The translations under genes were made by a program, and so were the position numbers. The notes below the pieces were generated by a model. The model saw only the letters and a list, made by a program, of their open reading frames with translations. It did not search any database and was not told the DNA's origin. A stretch of 64,000 bases of DNA from Temnothorax longispinosus (taxonomy: Eukaryota; Arthropoda; Insecta; Hymenoptera; Formicidae): assembly GCF_030848805.1 (NCBI RefSeq), contig NC_092364.1:21123447-21187446 (forward strand), written 5' to 3'. Of the stretch, positions 11,301-23,600 are shown in pieces; position 1 is the first letter of the stretch, and the number at the start of each line of letters is the position of its first letter.

Positions 11301-14300
11301 GAATTCAGGATGTATTATGGGAAACCGTCACACCTTAATGTTAATCGATACTTGTGATACGATCAGCATGATATAGATGAATATCCTAGAATATTATTTT
11401 AAATCTGATTCGATTGTAATTTATCTCGAATAATATAAGACAACTCATGAATATTTTCAATTCCACAATTAAAAAATACACATATGCGTAAATATATGAT
11501 ATTTTTTATTATAAAACTTCATATATATAACGATAATATTAAAATAATTTGTATGCAGTTTTTTAAGAGTTATTTATAAATCACACATGATAATATCTTT
11601 TCCATGAATATAATGTATCTTAATTACACCAATTACAACTCAAGGGTATCATCCAGGATGCGTCAATCAACTAGAGAATACTTTACACGCATTTATAGAT
11701 TATCGTTTAAATTATACTCGTTTCATACATCAGACTTTTAGAATCGATTTACATAATTTTTTATTCGGAAAACCAGAAAAAGTTCCGACATGTGCTACTT
11801 TTATTAACATATTGCGTTAGATTCCCACAATATGCATCCTTGATACAACGTTCCCAAGACCTCGACGACAGTAGCCGGAAGACACGTTGCAACTTTATGT
11901 CATCTCGCATATTTGCGTCATCTTCGGGTCAGGCAACACCGTTCCGTAATCATCGTTCACATTACCCATAATCATCTGACGAAACAAACGTCGCCAACCT
12001 GACGTTCCTTTTAGTCACCGGAAGAATTTGTCATTTGCGTAAAAAATTGCCTCGTCTCTAATCTAATCGCCGCGTCACCAGCTCGACACACATGGTGACG
12101 TATGCCACATCTCTTCTTCAAAGAAATAATGTACTTAGGATTGGGAATAATAGAATATTCATGTTATTATCTTATTTTGAAATATATGACATATAGAAAA
12201 TGATTTAATAAATCTTTTAATTAAGTACGTGGAAAAGTTATAGATATTTATATTTACGAAAGTAACGTTAACATTTTTGTTTATAAAAATGTGATATTAT
12301 TGGCTAATAATTATTCAATAATTCTAACGGGTAATAATTATTTTATTTTTAAATTTTAATGTTATATGTATTTATCGGATGGAATTTTAAAATTACTTGT
12401 CAAAAACAGAGGTCCTGCTTCTGCGTATACATCGCACATACCTATAAATTCAGTTCTTGTAATGTGCTTTTTCAGCTATAATTAATATCAAACGGATCAT
12501 TCGGTCGAGAAAGCGTGTATAGCTTGCAAAAACAACTGTTTTTTGCCGGCGATATGTATAAGTAGATGTTATCGCGCGCGCGGTCGCGGGCGAGGGAGTC
12601 CCGCGATAGAGAGGTAAATGAAGTAAATGAAATGCTGTCTGCGAAGTTATCGTCTTCTCGAGTATCGCTGCGATCCGGATAAGTAATTTCCAGCGCAGCG
12701 TGAAATCCGGTTTTACTGCAGAGGCTCCGTTTCCTCGCGTTACAGTAAACGACATCGCGTTTCCACGGTAGAGATGCGGACAGCGTAAAATAAACAGCGC
12801 GTCCAACGTTTCACGCTTTACAACGCCTTCGGCGCCCGTTACATTTATAATTTCATAAATAACGCGTGAAATCGAAAGTGCACAGATAGATAGCATATCT
12901 CGCGCACCGAGAAAACTCTAAAGTATCTAGAAGTAGTGTGTGGGATGTGCAAAGATGTAACACACAAGAGAAATAATCGTTACGTCAGTAAAGCTCATCG
13001 TTATATCAAAAATTGTGCAACTCCATTTGTTCATTATATAATATTGCAAAATAGCAAGAGAGATTATTTGTTATAAGATGAAAGAAGATTATAACAAGAA
13101 TATTTAAGATGACTTTTAATTCACATTGGGTTGAAAGAATGCCAAGGGAGGAACGTGCTCATCGAGCACGTTTCTCTCTTTCATCACCGACGAATCGAAA
13201 ACTATACGCTTCTATGTGTGTTCTCTATCACTTCTACTTCCTACTTTTAAAAATGTCGTGCTGGCAGGACAGAGAGCCGCTGATTGTGAGAGCGACGACA
13301 AGATCGCTATCGCGATTGTCCGAGGCGCATGGGAATGTACCTCATTCGCGTCCCTTCGAAACAAAGGCTCGAAGAGAGAGACTGGTCTTTTGACCAGAAC
13401 CTTTTCTTCCGTCGGACAGTAAATTATTTTACACGAACATTGGACAATTTCAAATCAGAGACGGTAACGAAAAAGACATGCGTGATTAAACGTTTTTAGA
13501 CACATATAACTTTTATAAATTTCTATCAAATAAAGTCATTTTAAAATTAAAAGAGGAATTTAGCCTTGTTCCTAATATATGTATAATAATCTTGTTTCTT
13601 CTGTCTAATGTCAAACGGACTTTGATAGAACTGTTTTACATAGAAAATCAAGAAACCCCAGGAAGGATGACTCCGAGCAAATTTGCGAAAAAGAGAAATC
13701 GACTCGATTTGAAACTGACGGGAAAGAAATTCGTAAGATGAAGTGAGTTATATCGAGATCATCTGCCACGCTCGTGGAATACACGGCGGACGAACCTGGG
13801 GCTCTGCCTTCCGTCTGACGCTCGACCGAGCCTTACCGCGTATTTTCTCCTTCGCTTGCCGCGCTTACGACGCGGCGCTTTCACTTTTACGAGAGGAGAG
13901 CAGAGGCGGCATGTCGAGTGGATAGGCGCCATCGTGCGTATGTGTGTGCGTAATGTGTTACAGCCGATCTTTGATAGCGAATTTTCGGAAGCTTGTTCTG
14001 GCGGTTCGAAATCAGTGGCGTAACACATACCTACGTGTTATGTAGATTGCGACAGCAATCCGTATGTCTCTTTGTAATAGATCCATGCGTAGAGATTAAG
14101 AAGGAGCTAACAAAGGTCTAACAAAAGTCTATTTTTTAATGATATTTAGAGAATTATATAATGGGCATTACGTCTCAACAAACGTATTGTAATCAATATT
14201 TTCTTATGTATTAAATATTACAATTATTTTGATAAATATAAATTATTTCGCTTTGTCCCGTTTCATATTCTCCATCGAGAAATATCACGTGTCTCATCGT

Positions 14301-17300
14301 TAAACAATATCTATAATAAAATATTGATTTTCTCACGAAAATATGAATTTTCTATCGTATCTCCTACGCGTAACGCAATCGAGCATTAGTGTAATAACTG
14401 GTAAATGAGAATTACATGATTAACAATTAGGAAAATTGCGTATCGCACACGCGATAAAACCGGGTGCGAAGTGCGCGATGTATCGCGTACAAATGAATAG
14501 TTTTGCACTCCCGCACGCGACGCAATGATTCGCACAAAGGAGCGTCGTCGCAAAATTAAGTTCTCACGGTCGGCATATGTAGACTTACGTTCCGGGAAAT
14601 TGATAAAATCGCATACTTGTATGATCTCGATGCGTATGCGTATGCGTTTCCTCGTTTTGTATCTTGTTTTATTTATCTTATCGAACATTGCTATTACGTA
14701 GATCCTCAGGTAATATTCTAATATAATAAAAATACTTAAACTGATGTAATTATTCGGTATTAATCAAGTTTATTACGTATATAATGACACACTCGCGTGT
14801 ATAATTTTCATAAGTTGACACTGTTTAGTGTTTATTTCGTTAAGTATCGCTAAATTACCATTATTTGCTCATAATTAATTTCCAACTGATAAAATAATAT
14901 AAATTTATAAGATTATTATTAAATGCCAGTAGCAATGTCTTTTTTATCTAAGTAAAATTTAAATTTTAAGAAACACGGATCTTTGAAAATACACATTATT
15001 ATAAAAATAAAATTCTATAGAGAGTCGTTCTAGAACAAGATTTTTAATTTTTTTTATCGAAGAAAGGGAAGTTGTAGCAGCGAATTTTCCAAATTGCAGT
15101 GGAATTTAAAAAAGAAATATTGCATTGCTGAACGGACACGACATCAGTACAGAAATATAAAGGCTTGAGAGATATGCGTTGTCATTCAGGTGGAAAATGA
15201 CATTAAACTTTCAAAAGCACATTAAAGCATATTATCGATAGCAGGCTTGCTATCAAGGAAAGCAGAAAACTCACCACAAGCGGCAGGACAGAGGCGAGTC
15301 CTCGCCGCATTCTGGTCCGGAGATTTCAACGACAAAGGAAAAGAGACGGACTGGGAACCAATCGATCGAGCTCCAAATTTCGCGTCGAAACTGGAAGATC
15401 GCGGGCGATCTTGTCGCGCTTAATCGTGTCCGTTTACTGATCGAAACGAAGCCTACCAAGCCGAAGCCGGATCGCACTCGCGGCCTACACGTAAAGCAAG
15501 CCAAGGCTCCGTAGTTGGCAGGGCAGACCGAGACCCACGCAATTTTCCTTTACGGTTGTCTGTTCGACCGTGTGTCGAACACCAGCGATTTCGATAGATA
15601 AACAATCGAACGCTGATTGGGCGCTCAGTATTTATTCTCTAAATACGTGCACGACGGAATTGCAATAAAATCCGAATTTTGGGAGGTATTCTCTTAAAAT
15701 TCACAAAATATTATATTTGAGATATAAGTTTGCGCCACGATGCTGATGCAAGCAATGACGCGAGTGATCAGCAATTCAAAGGAATCGGCATATTAGAAAT
15801 TGTTTTATATGTGGTGCGTATGAAGTGACACATTTTTTTCTTTCCTTGAAATATTTTTAAATAATTAAAAAAAATTGATATCTATGTTATAATTAAAACA
15901 ATCTAGTCATAACAGTCACAGTACTTGCATAAATTATCACTGAAATTATGAAGTTAATATACTGTAATATTTAAATTTTTTATTTAAAATAATATATTTT
16001 TAAATTATTATTTATCTTCTGTTAACATAGCAACAATGTGAATTTTGTGAGTCAGCAAAATTATAGATGCACGCATCTTTGTCACATTTCGGATAATAAT
16101 AATGAAACGATATATGTTACGTTATTAGAGTGTCTCAGAAAGTTGCAAACTAGCAGAGAATTTTCCCACGACGAATTTTGAATTCCAGCACCGCGTCGTG
16201 CAACGAACGCGATTTCCGCGACGCCTAAATACGATCCTTTGTCTCGCATTTTTCATCGGCTCCAAAGTGTGGAAACTTGAAATCGCATTTAATCGGCGTT
16301 GATTAACAAGAATGCATTCTCAGCGTCTGAATAGTAACAGCGTGAAATTTTGCGAAACGCCGGAAATATTTCTTGCACACGCATGACAGTGAAATTGCAG
16401 AGCGGGAAAACGTAGCGTAATGATCGCCTTCGTGATCGCTCTACGTGAACGCGAGGCGGCGAACATTACTAAACATGTGTCTTTAAGCGCCAATCGATGA
16501 CCATGCCTGGAATATTTTCAAGAAAATCAAGGATATATTTTTTAAGATTCCTTCCTGTATGACTCAGGTTGTTAGACGAATCGATGACCAACGAAAAATA
16601 AAAAACAGTAAAAGATTTTCTGTTAAAGGCAACTTTATCTTTTTTATTGTAAATATTTTTTAGGCTATTGCTTTCTCCTCATTACACAAATTTCTTTAGT
16701 TTAGAAAACTTTAGAATAAACCAAGAACATTATGCCGTTATCTGTCGCATTGCAAACTTAAAAAAGAATGACGATAGAATGCGAATGTGTAGAGACACAC
16801 CACTATCTTCTTCTTCTATATCACACGTGTGAAAATGTTGCGAAAGTGTGTGACATACTGTGGGAATTCAGTAATTTCGGCGATAATTATGCAAATGGGC
16901 TCGTACTGTGATTGTTATGGTTGGATAGCGGAATAATGTTCCATGGCAAACCGCCTACTTGTCAGATGGAACTAGATCTGGCATGCCTTCCACGACAAGC
17001 ATGACGTAATTGCTGGACTTAAAATTTCGCGCCGTTACCGCACAGAATGCTATGTCAGATATAGCGATGTGGGCGCGTTAATTTTTTTCTCGTCCTCGAA
17101 GACGCCTGCATATCCTTGTAGCCGGACATTCACCTGGGATCGTTGACCAGACAAAATCGAAAATTTAAAAAGATCGCAACCGATGACTCGAACAGAGATC
17201 CTTTTTTATATCTTTATTCTCCATAAACGACATTCACAGCGCAAATTCTCAATCGATTCTTACGAGATTCAAATAGATAATGCTGCAAATTATAAAATAC

Positions 17301-17959
17301 TTGAGAATTCATGGAGACTCACTGCATATTTACTTATTTTATCTCTTAATACGATAATGATACAATAAATATCTCAATGAATTTTTTCTACGTAAAGTTA
17401 ATTAAGTTCCTTGGCTAGAAACAACTTTTTCTTTGATATCCAAAAAGTTATTGTTCGTTTCGGAGAAAACGCTAATATAAATACAGGATGAAAAGCCATC
17501 AACTGCTATTTCAATCTCGCACAAAAAGATCCGTTTAAAATATCTTCATTCAATAAGTCAATCATTACAACATCTATTCCACAAAAAGCTATCGTCCGCT
17601 CGACTGAACACAAACGCGGCGCAACCTCTTCCCAGACACTGTCATACGGAATGAAGAGCTTTGCCAGTAATATCTCCTAATAAAAAAATGTATTGTCTGA
17701 TTTTACGCGCGTCATCTTGCTAGAAAAGAAGCTCCGAGAATAAATAATCAAAGAGAATATATAGATATAGATATATAAAAGAAAGAAAGAGAGAGAAAGA
17801 GAACACAGCAGAAAGGTGATACAGCAAAAAGAAAGCAGTACAGATCCAATTCATAATGAAATAGATTAAGCTTTTGATAGACGAAGCTTTTAAAATCAAG
17901 AATTATAAATAATATCCTGTTATAGTGTGTTCCATATATATTTTATAGTTATATCTTAT

Positions 17960-18000
17960 CACACACACACATACACACACACACATACACACACACACAC
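17960..18000. repeat. CA dinucleotide microsatellite
   Basis: CA units interrupted twice by ATA, followed by a short AT run. Confidence 0.95.
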
Positions 18001-20516
18001 ATATATATTAAGCGATTTTATAATAGGCACCATGGACGCATGTTAAGGCTTTTGATACTCTCATTGCTCCTGTTAGCAGAGGTGGGCCTCGATGAAACCG
18101 GTGATTGCATCATCGTTACTTCATGCTACTCTTTCAAGCATCGCGCGACTCAATGCCGGGTTGCCTTCACTTTGGCCTTGCTCGCTTTTCACGTTTACCT
18201 AGACCCCCGTATCATTGAAGCAGACCTCGTAATTATACGCATACCCACGTAACTTTTTAATAATTAGACTTATACTCATATGGCTAACAAAACAGTCTCA
18301 TCCATTCTTTTATATTGTGCATCAAGAATTAATTTGCAATCGGAGCAGTCATACGTTTACGTGACTTGATGCCCTTCGTTTCTAGCGACGCGATATAATT
18401 AGCAAAACGCGTAGTACGACAGAGTTTCTACGTAGATGTATATAAAGGCGATGTATAAAATAAAATTGATAATATTTTTTATTCCTTTTCGAGAAAGTAA
18501 TGATAAAGGAAAATTTATAGACTTGGAAGGTACATTAATACTTTTATGCCATCTATACTTTTAGAAATAATATACATTTAGAAAGCGATATGGATGTGAA
18601 TTGCCTGTCTCTCAATAATAATAGATTCCAAAAGTTTCAGGTAATAGATAATGCATTTTCTGCACCGATGCCGCGATGGAATCTTAATAACTCTGGTTCG
18701 ATAGTCAATGTTACTTGTGTCGATTGATACGTGAGTAGCCTGTCTAATGGAAGCCAGGTTTCGTCATGTACGAAAATAACTCGATGATTAGTGTATTTGT
18801 CCGATGCAAGCTACTTTAGAACATGCGTATCTTAAATAACGCGCGACACATCACGCGTATATTATATTATTAGACGCTTCCTGATGTGTTGCATCATCAC
18901 AAGACATTCGAGTGTCAATGTTAAAGCGATTTCGCACTTATTGTTAGCTGCATAACGTACATTACCAGTTTTTCCGTCGATAGTCGATACGCTTGCACAT
19001 CGATGGTGGATGTTTCCGCCCGTCACCGACCTCTTTTAGGAGAAAGTATAAAATCACGATTATCCTGTGCATGGTCTCCCACGAACATTAATCATGGCGT
19101 TCTGTTTAAAAACGACGGCATCAGATTTATATTGTCAATCATAAACATGGAAATCGTGGCCTAAATCTAAGCAATATACGATTATAAACAAATAACAAGA
19201 CTAAAAATCATTGAATTGAACATTTACTTGTAGAAAGTATTCTCAAAAAAGAACTTATAAATAATATAAAACATTTATGTTTAATTATAATTAGCGTAAA
19301 AATAATAATTAATCAATACGAAAGTCTCTCTTTATAGTTATTTATTTTCTCATTTGCAATAACCAATGTACATTCAAATTTTATCTCTATTTCACCGAAC
19401 TCGTTTTATTCGCCTATCCAACGTACAATATATGCAACATGGATTTTACGAAAACAAGTGCAGTAGAAATAGAACTACATAATAAAAAAAGATAATGTTA
19501 TAATTGCAAATGTAATAGTTGTAACAATTGTGACAGCTTTAACATAAATTCTTATTTTAACTATGCACAAATTCTTACGTCAGCTATTTATTATTGATGG
19601 AAATACACTTTTTTTTACAAATGGGAAGCAATTAATTGCCGATAAGCACGGATGTTTATCAGTTCATAAGCTGTGATAATCACCATTGTGTGCAGTTATT
19701 TTAAAATATTATATTATAGCGTCTTTCTTAAATGTATTATTCAAAACTGTAAAATATTTACAGATGCCTGTTGGATAAAGGAGATCTAAATAAAGATTAA
19801 AACTGTTATTCTGAAATTAATCGTAAATATTGTATTTAAATAAAATACAAGAAGATAGTCTAATTATCTTATATTAAATTAGAACATTAGCACCATTTAG
19901 TAATATATAATATATATATATCTAATCGTAGTAATATATATATAACATACATAAAGTATTAATTTAATTACTAACTAACCTTTTCCTTTTTACCATAACG
20001 ATCTTTATAGGTAATCGGTAATTAAATGCAACAGAATCGCTGTTAGAAGTAATTGTGTACCAAAAGAATTTAAAGTCTAGAGAAATCTATTTTGTAAATG
20101 AGCTTGTAATAAGTTTAATAGCCCTGTTTCTTGGTCAAATATAATGTTGAAATAATATATCTCAAAATAAATGATCTGTAACATATTTTATAAGTCATCG
20201 AGTGTTTATCGAATTATATAGCTAAGAGTTTCTGTTAAAAAATAATTTAAACTAACAGCTGAGTTGCAAGAGTTTTACACATATATGTTTTACTCTTGAT
20301 ACATTGTTATCTTATTGCAATTTAATTTTAAATATACAACACATTATAAGTAATTGTTTTGGACATTTAATGTTTAAAGTGTTTTTTTTTGTTATTATTA
20401 TTATTCTCTTTTTTAGCAGTGACAATCGCATAGTATTTCAAAAAGAGACAGATGTAACATGTTACATTAATTTGACAACTTATTTTGTTGAAATATAGTA
20501 AGAACATTTATGCATC

Positions 20517-20522
20517 TTTATT
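20517..20522 (-). terminator. Candidate poly(A) signal of the first SDR gene
   Basis: AATAAA on the minus strand, about 140 bases past the stop codon at 20662. It is the right motif at a usual distance, but AT-rich DNA yields this hexamer often. Confidence 0.5.
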
Positions 20523-20661
20523 AGATCTAATTTATATTTGTGAAAATTATTTATATTCTATCGTTATTCTTTATATCTTTATACGTCATATATTGTAAAC
20601 ATCTGCCTAATGCGGCAGAAAAATCATGTGTGTTACCCATGACAATCCATTCAAAGAAATA

Positions 20662-23600
20662 TTATTTATCAAGTTGGAGCGAGACAGTTTCCAAAAATGC
20701 AGAAAAGTCTTCATTTAATTCTAATTGTAGAAGCTGGCAAGTGTAATTCCATAATTTTTTGGCTTCTTGGTCATTCCTTGCAATCGATTTTGGATTGGTA
20801 ACACGGCATTCTCTATAAAAAGCATAAATTGAATGGAATTATATGGCATATTTATTTTTAAAAAATATATAAATTTTATGTAAGGCCAATACAAATCTAA
20901 GGCGCGGATGTACGTATAATTAAAAATTCAATGTTTTTTTTTCACTTATGTGTAATTTAACTGTTCATGCGTACAGTTCTTTATCTACTATACGGTTTTT
21001 ATCTCTATCAATGTTTCCATTAGTCGACAATTTTAATTAAATTCTCAATCAGTTTCAAATTAAAAGTTTAATCATCGACATTGGTATCGAGACATCAAAT
21101 AGAGAAATCTACTACGAATAAATTGCATGCAACGTGAAAAAAAACGTTGAAATTTTTATCACTTATACATTCGCGCCTTAATCTCGCATTTTATATTATA
21201 AATTTAGAGTTTATTAAATTATATTTATTGATATGGTTTATAAAAAAAATGTTTGCTATCATATATAGCTTGCCCTTACGAGTAATAGAGACCAGTCTCA
21301 TTAGCTGTCTTTTCATCAACCGCACAGTATATTGTTGTTTGAGCTCCTTGTTCCGGATTTTTAATAAATGGGCGCATAATATATTGAACAAAAAACGTTG
21401 CACCCGGAATTATCGTCCTATTATAGTTTCGACTCAATTCGGTTCTTATGACACCAGGATGTAAAGAATATACGTTTATTCCGCTGATTTTCGCCTCTGA
21501 AATCAAATTTATATAAAAAATGGTTAGGTTGCCTGATAATCAAGCATTTACAATATAATGAATAATAATAACTAATCTAAAAAATTCTTATTAATTTATA
21601 ATTGATATTTTTTATTTACTTTCCTAGACGTAATAAACTCTAATTAAATATACTATTTAATTATCTTTCAAGATAATTTCAATCCGTCAAGAGAATTAAT
21701 ATCTAATTATCTATTAATATCAAATTTATATTTTTTACGAATATAGAAAACGGACTAAATAAGAACCAGGCGCGGTAAATAATGCGCGAAAGTTTTATTT
21801 TTATTTCATTTTACATATCTTCCAACCTTGACTGTATTAAAACTTTCGTACATTATTTACCGCGCCTGGTTCTTAGTTAGCCCGTTTTCTATATTCGTAC
21901 GGATTTCTATTGGAACCTATACTTCGAATTTTATATTTTTTAGATGACAACTGTATATAGATAATTGTTATGTAATAAATGTAGTATTTTTTTATAAGCC
22001 ATTTCTTTTAGTTTTAATTCTTTTATATATACAATTTTCATTTTTCTTACTTTCCAATCGATGTGCAAGTTCCTTCGTAAATAATATGTTCGCCAGTTTG
22101 CTTTGCATATATGCCTTCCAAGGACGAATATACGAATATGATTTTTCCAGATTTATATCATCGTAATGTATTTGGCCAACTGCAATAGATATTATTTCAT
22201 GACTAATTAGTATTTGATTACATTTACCATTTAATAATTTGATATAATATTATACTAATTATGTATATTATTATATAATTACATATTAATAATACAACAA
22301 CAGAGTATATAATATATTAATTAGATAATTTCCAAACAGTTTTTATATTATTGTACACAGAGAGTTTTCAAAATTCTAATTAATTCTTTATAAATAAATA
22401 TTTTACTGCATATCTACTAGCATTGCAAACGCGATCGATCTCAATCACGCAAAAAATACAAAATTCTTACAACAATAATATAATAATATATAATACATTT
22501 AATAATCTTTTTCTTTTTATTTCTTACATCTAATTTCTCTGTTTTACTTTTTACGTACATATGTGAGCAAGTGATGATACGTTGACTATTCTGCAGCCAG
22601 GACCGGACGATTGCATTTTCGGTAATAATAACAACGTCAAGAGGAAATGTCCAAGATAATTCGATTGCAGCTGTATTTCGAATCCATCCTTAGTTATCTC
22701 GTACGGAGTGAACATCATACCGGCATTATTTACTAATATATGAATGGCCGATTCCTCTCTCAATAACATTTTAGCGCATTTTCTTACGCTTTTAAAGCTA
22801 GAGAGATCCAGCTGATAAACCGCAAGATTGCCTAGCTTATTTTTGTCTTCCAATAGTTTACTGTGAGCGCTGAATGTTAAGAAGCACAATGATTACTGTA
22901 TTTGATTTCCTTTCGATACAGTCTATAATATACTGTTGTAACATTTAAAAATGTATTATATTAACCCTCCTGTATACGTGGTCTACGGCGTCCGAGCCAA
23001 AATTATATCTGCAATTGTAAAACTTGCAAGCCTGCCAAAAAGTATTGAATAAACGATGTTTATCAAAATAATTATAAAATCGTCAACTACAATGTAGACA
23101 GACGTTTTGAAGTTTTTCAAATTATTCTTTTAAATACAATAAAGTAAGGAAAAATAGCGTCAAATGTGACAGACTCACGTATACACTCCAAGGGTGTAAA
23201 AAACCGTATAAAGACGGATTAATATAAGTATTATACTAAAAAAAATATATTAATATTAATACAAACAGGTAATTATGCATATTAGTTCCGACCTTACGGA
23301 TTTCACCTTTGACCTTACGTATATTGTCAAGGACACGATCCTGAGTAACGCGCAAAAGTCACTCGACGGCTTTTTATTAAAAAAGTTATTAACAAAAGAA
23401 ATTTGAAATTATAACCATTAATATGTTCGCAATATTTCTTTTTTTTAATCAGTCAAATTTATTCTTAAACAAACAAAAAAGTTTTTAATCTCTTGCACTA
23501 GTGTTTTATTCACAGGCATACATGCCCAAATCGTCCAAATCAATTAACAGCAAACATTTACTTTGAAATTATTTCTATAAAAATTTTAGACAAACTGCGT

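Larger units (their letters stand above)
2893..20661. other. Long gene-poor region with CpG-rich islands and microsatellites
   Basis: About 17.8 kb with no ORF whose translation I can assign. The missing first exon of the 1663-2892 gene should lie near its left end. Most of it is AT-rich. Richer islands occur at about 6.2-6.6, 10.05-10.9, 13.75-13.95 and 15.27-15.6 kb. The islands at 10.4 and 15.3 kb contain strong minus-strand GTAAGT/GTGAGT donors (near 10450 and 15277), so untranslated first exons are possible. Simple repeats include a CT-rich tract at 5930-5970, GA at 8352-8393, and CA at 17960-18000. A repeated-looking element end (CACGGAGAAAAATA) sits at 9005. Otherwise I see nothing convincing. 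Confidence 0.6.

Noticed and set aside
18040..18252. 70-codon plus-strand ORF beginning with a hydrophobic leader
   Set aside because: The start looks like a signal peptide, but the rest resembles nothing, and a better-context upstream ATG gives a four-codon uORF. Not enough to call a gene.
22551..22558. Donor GTAAAA after exon 3 of the first SDR
   Set aside because: It would leave two bases in phase and break the join to exon 4; ATAT|GTACGT keeps the frame, and the second SDR uses the same position.
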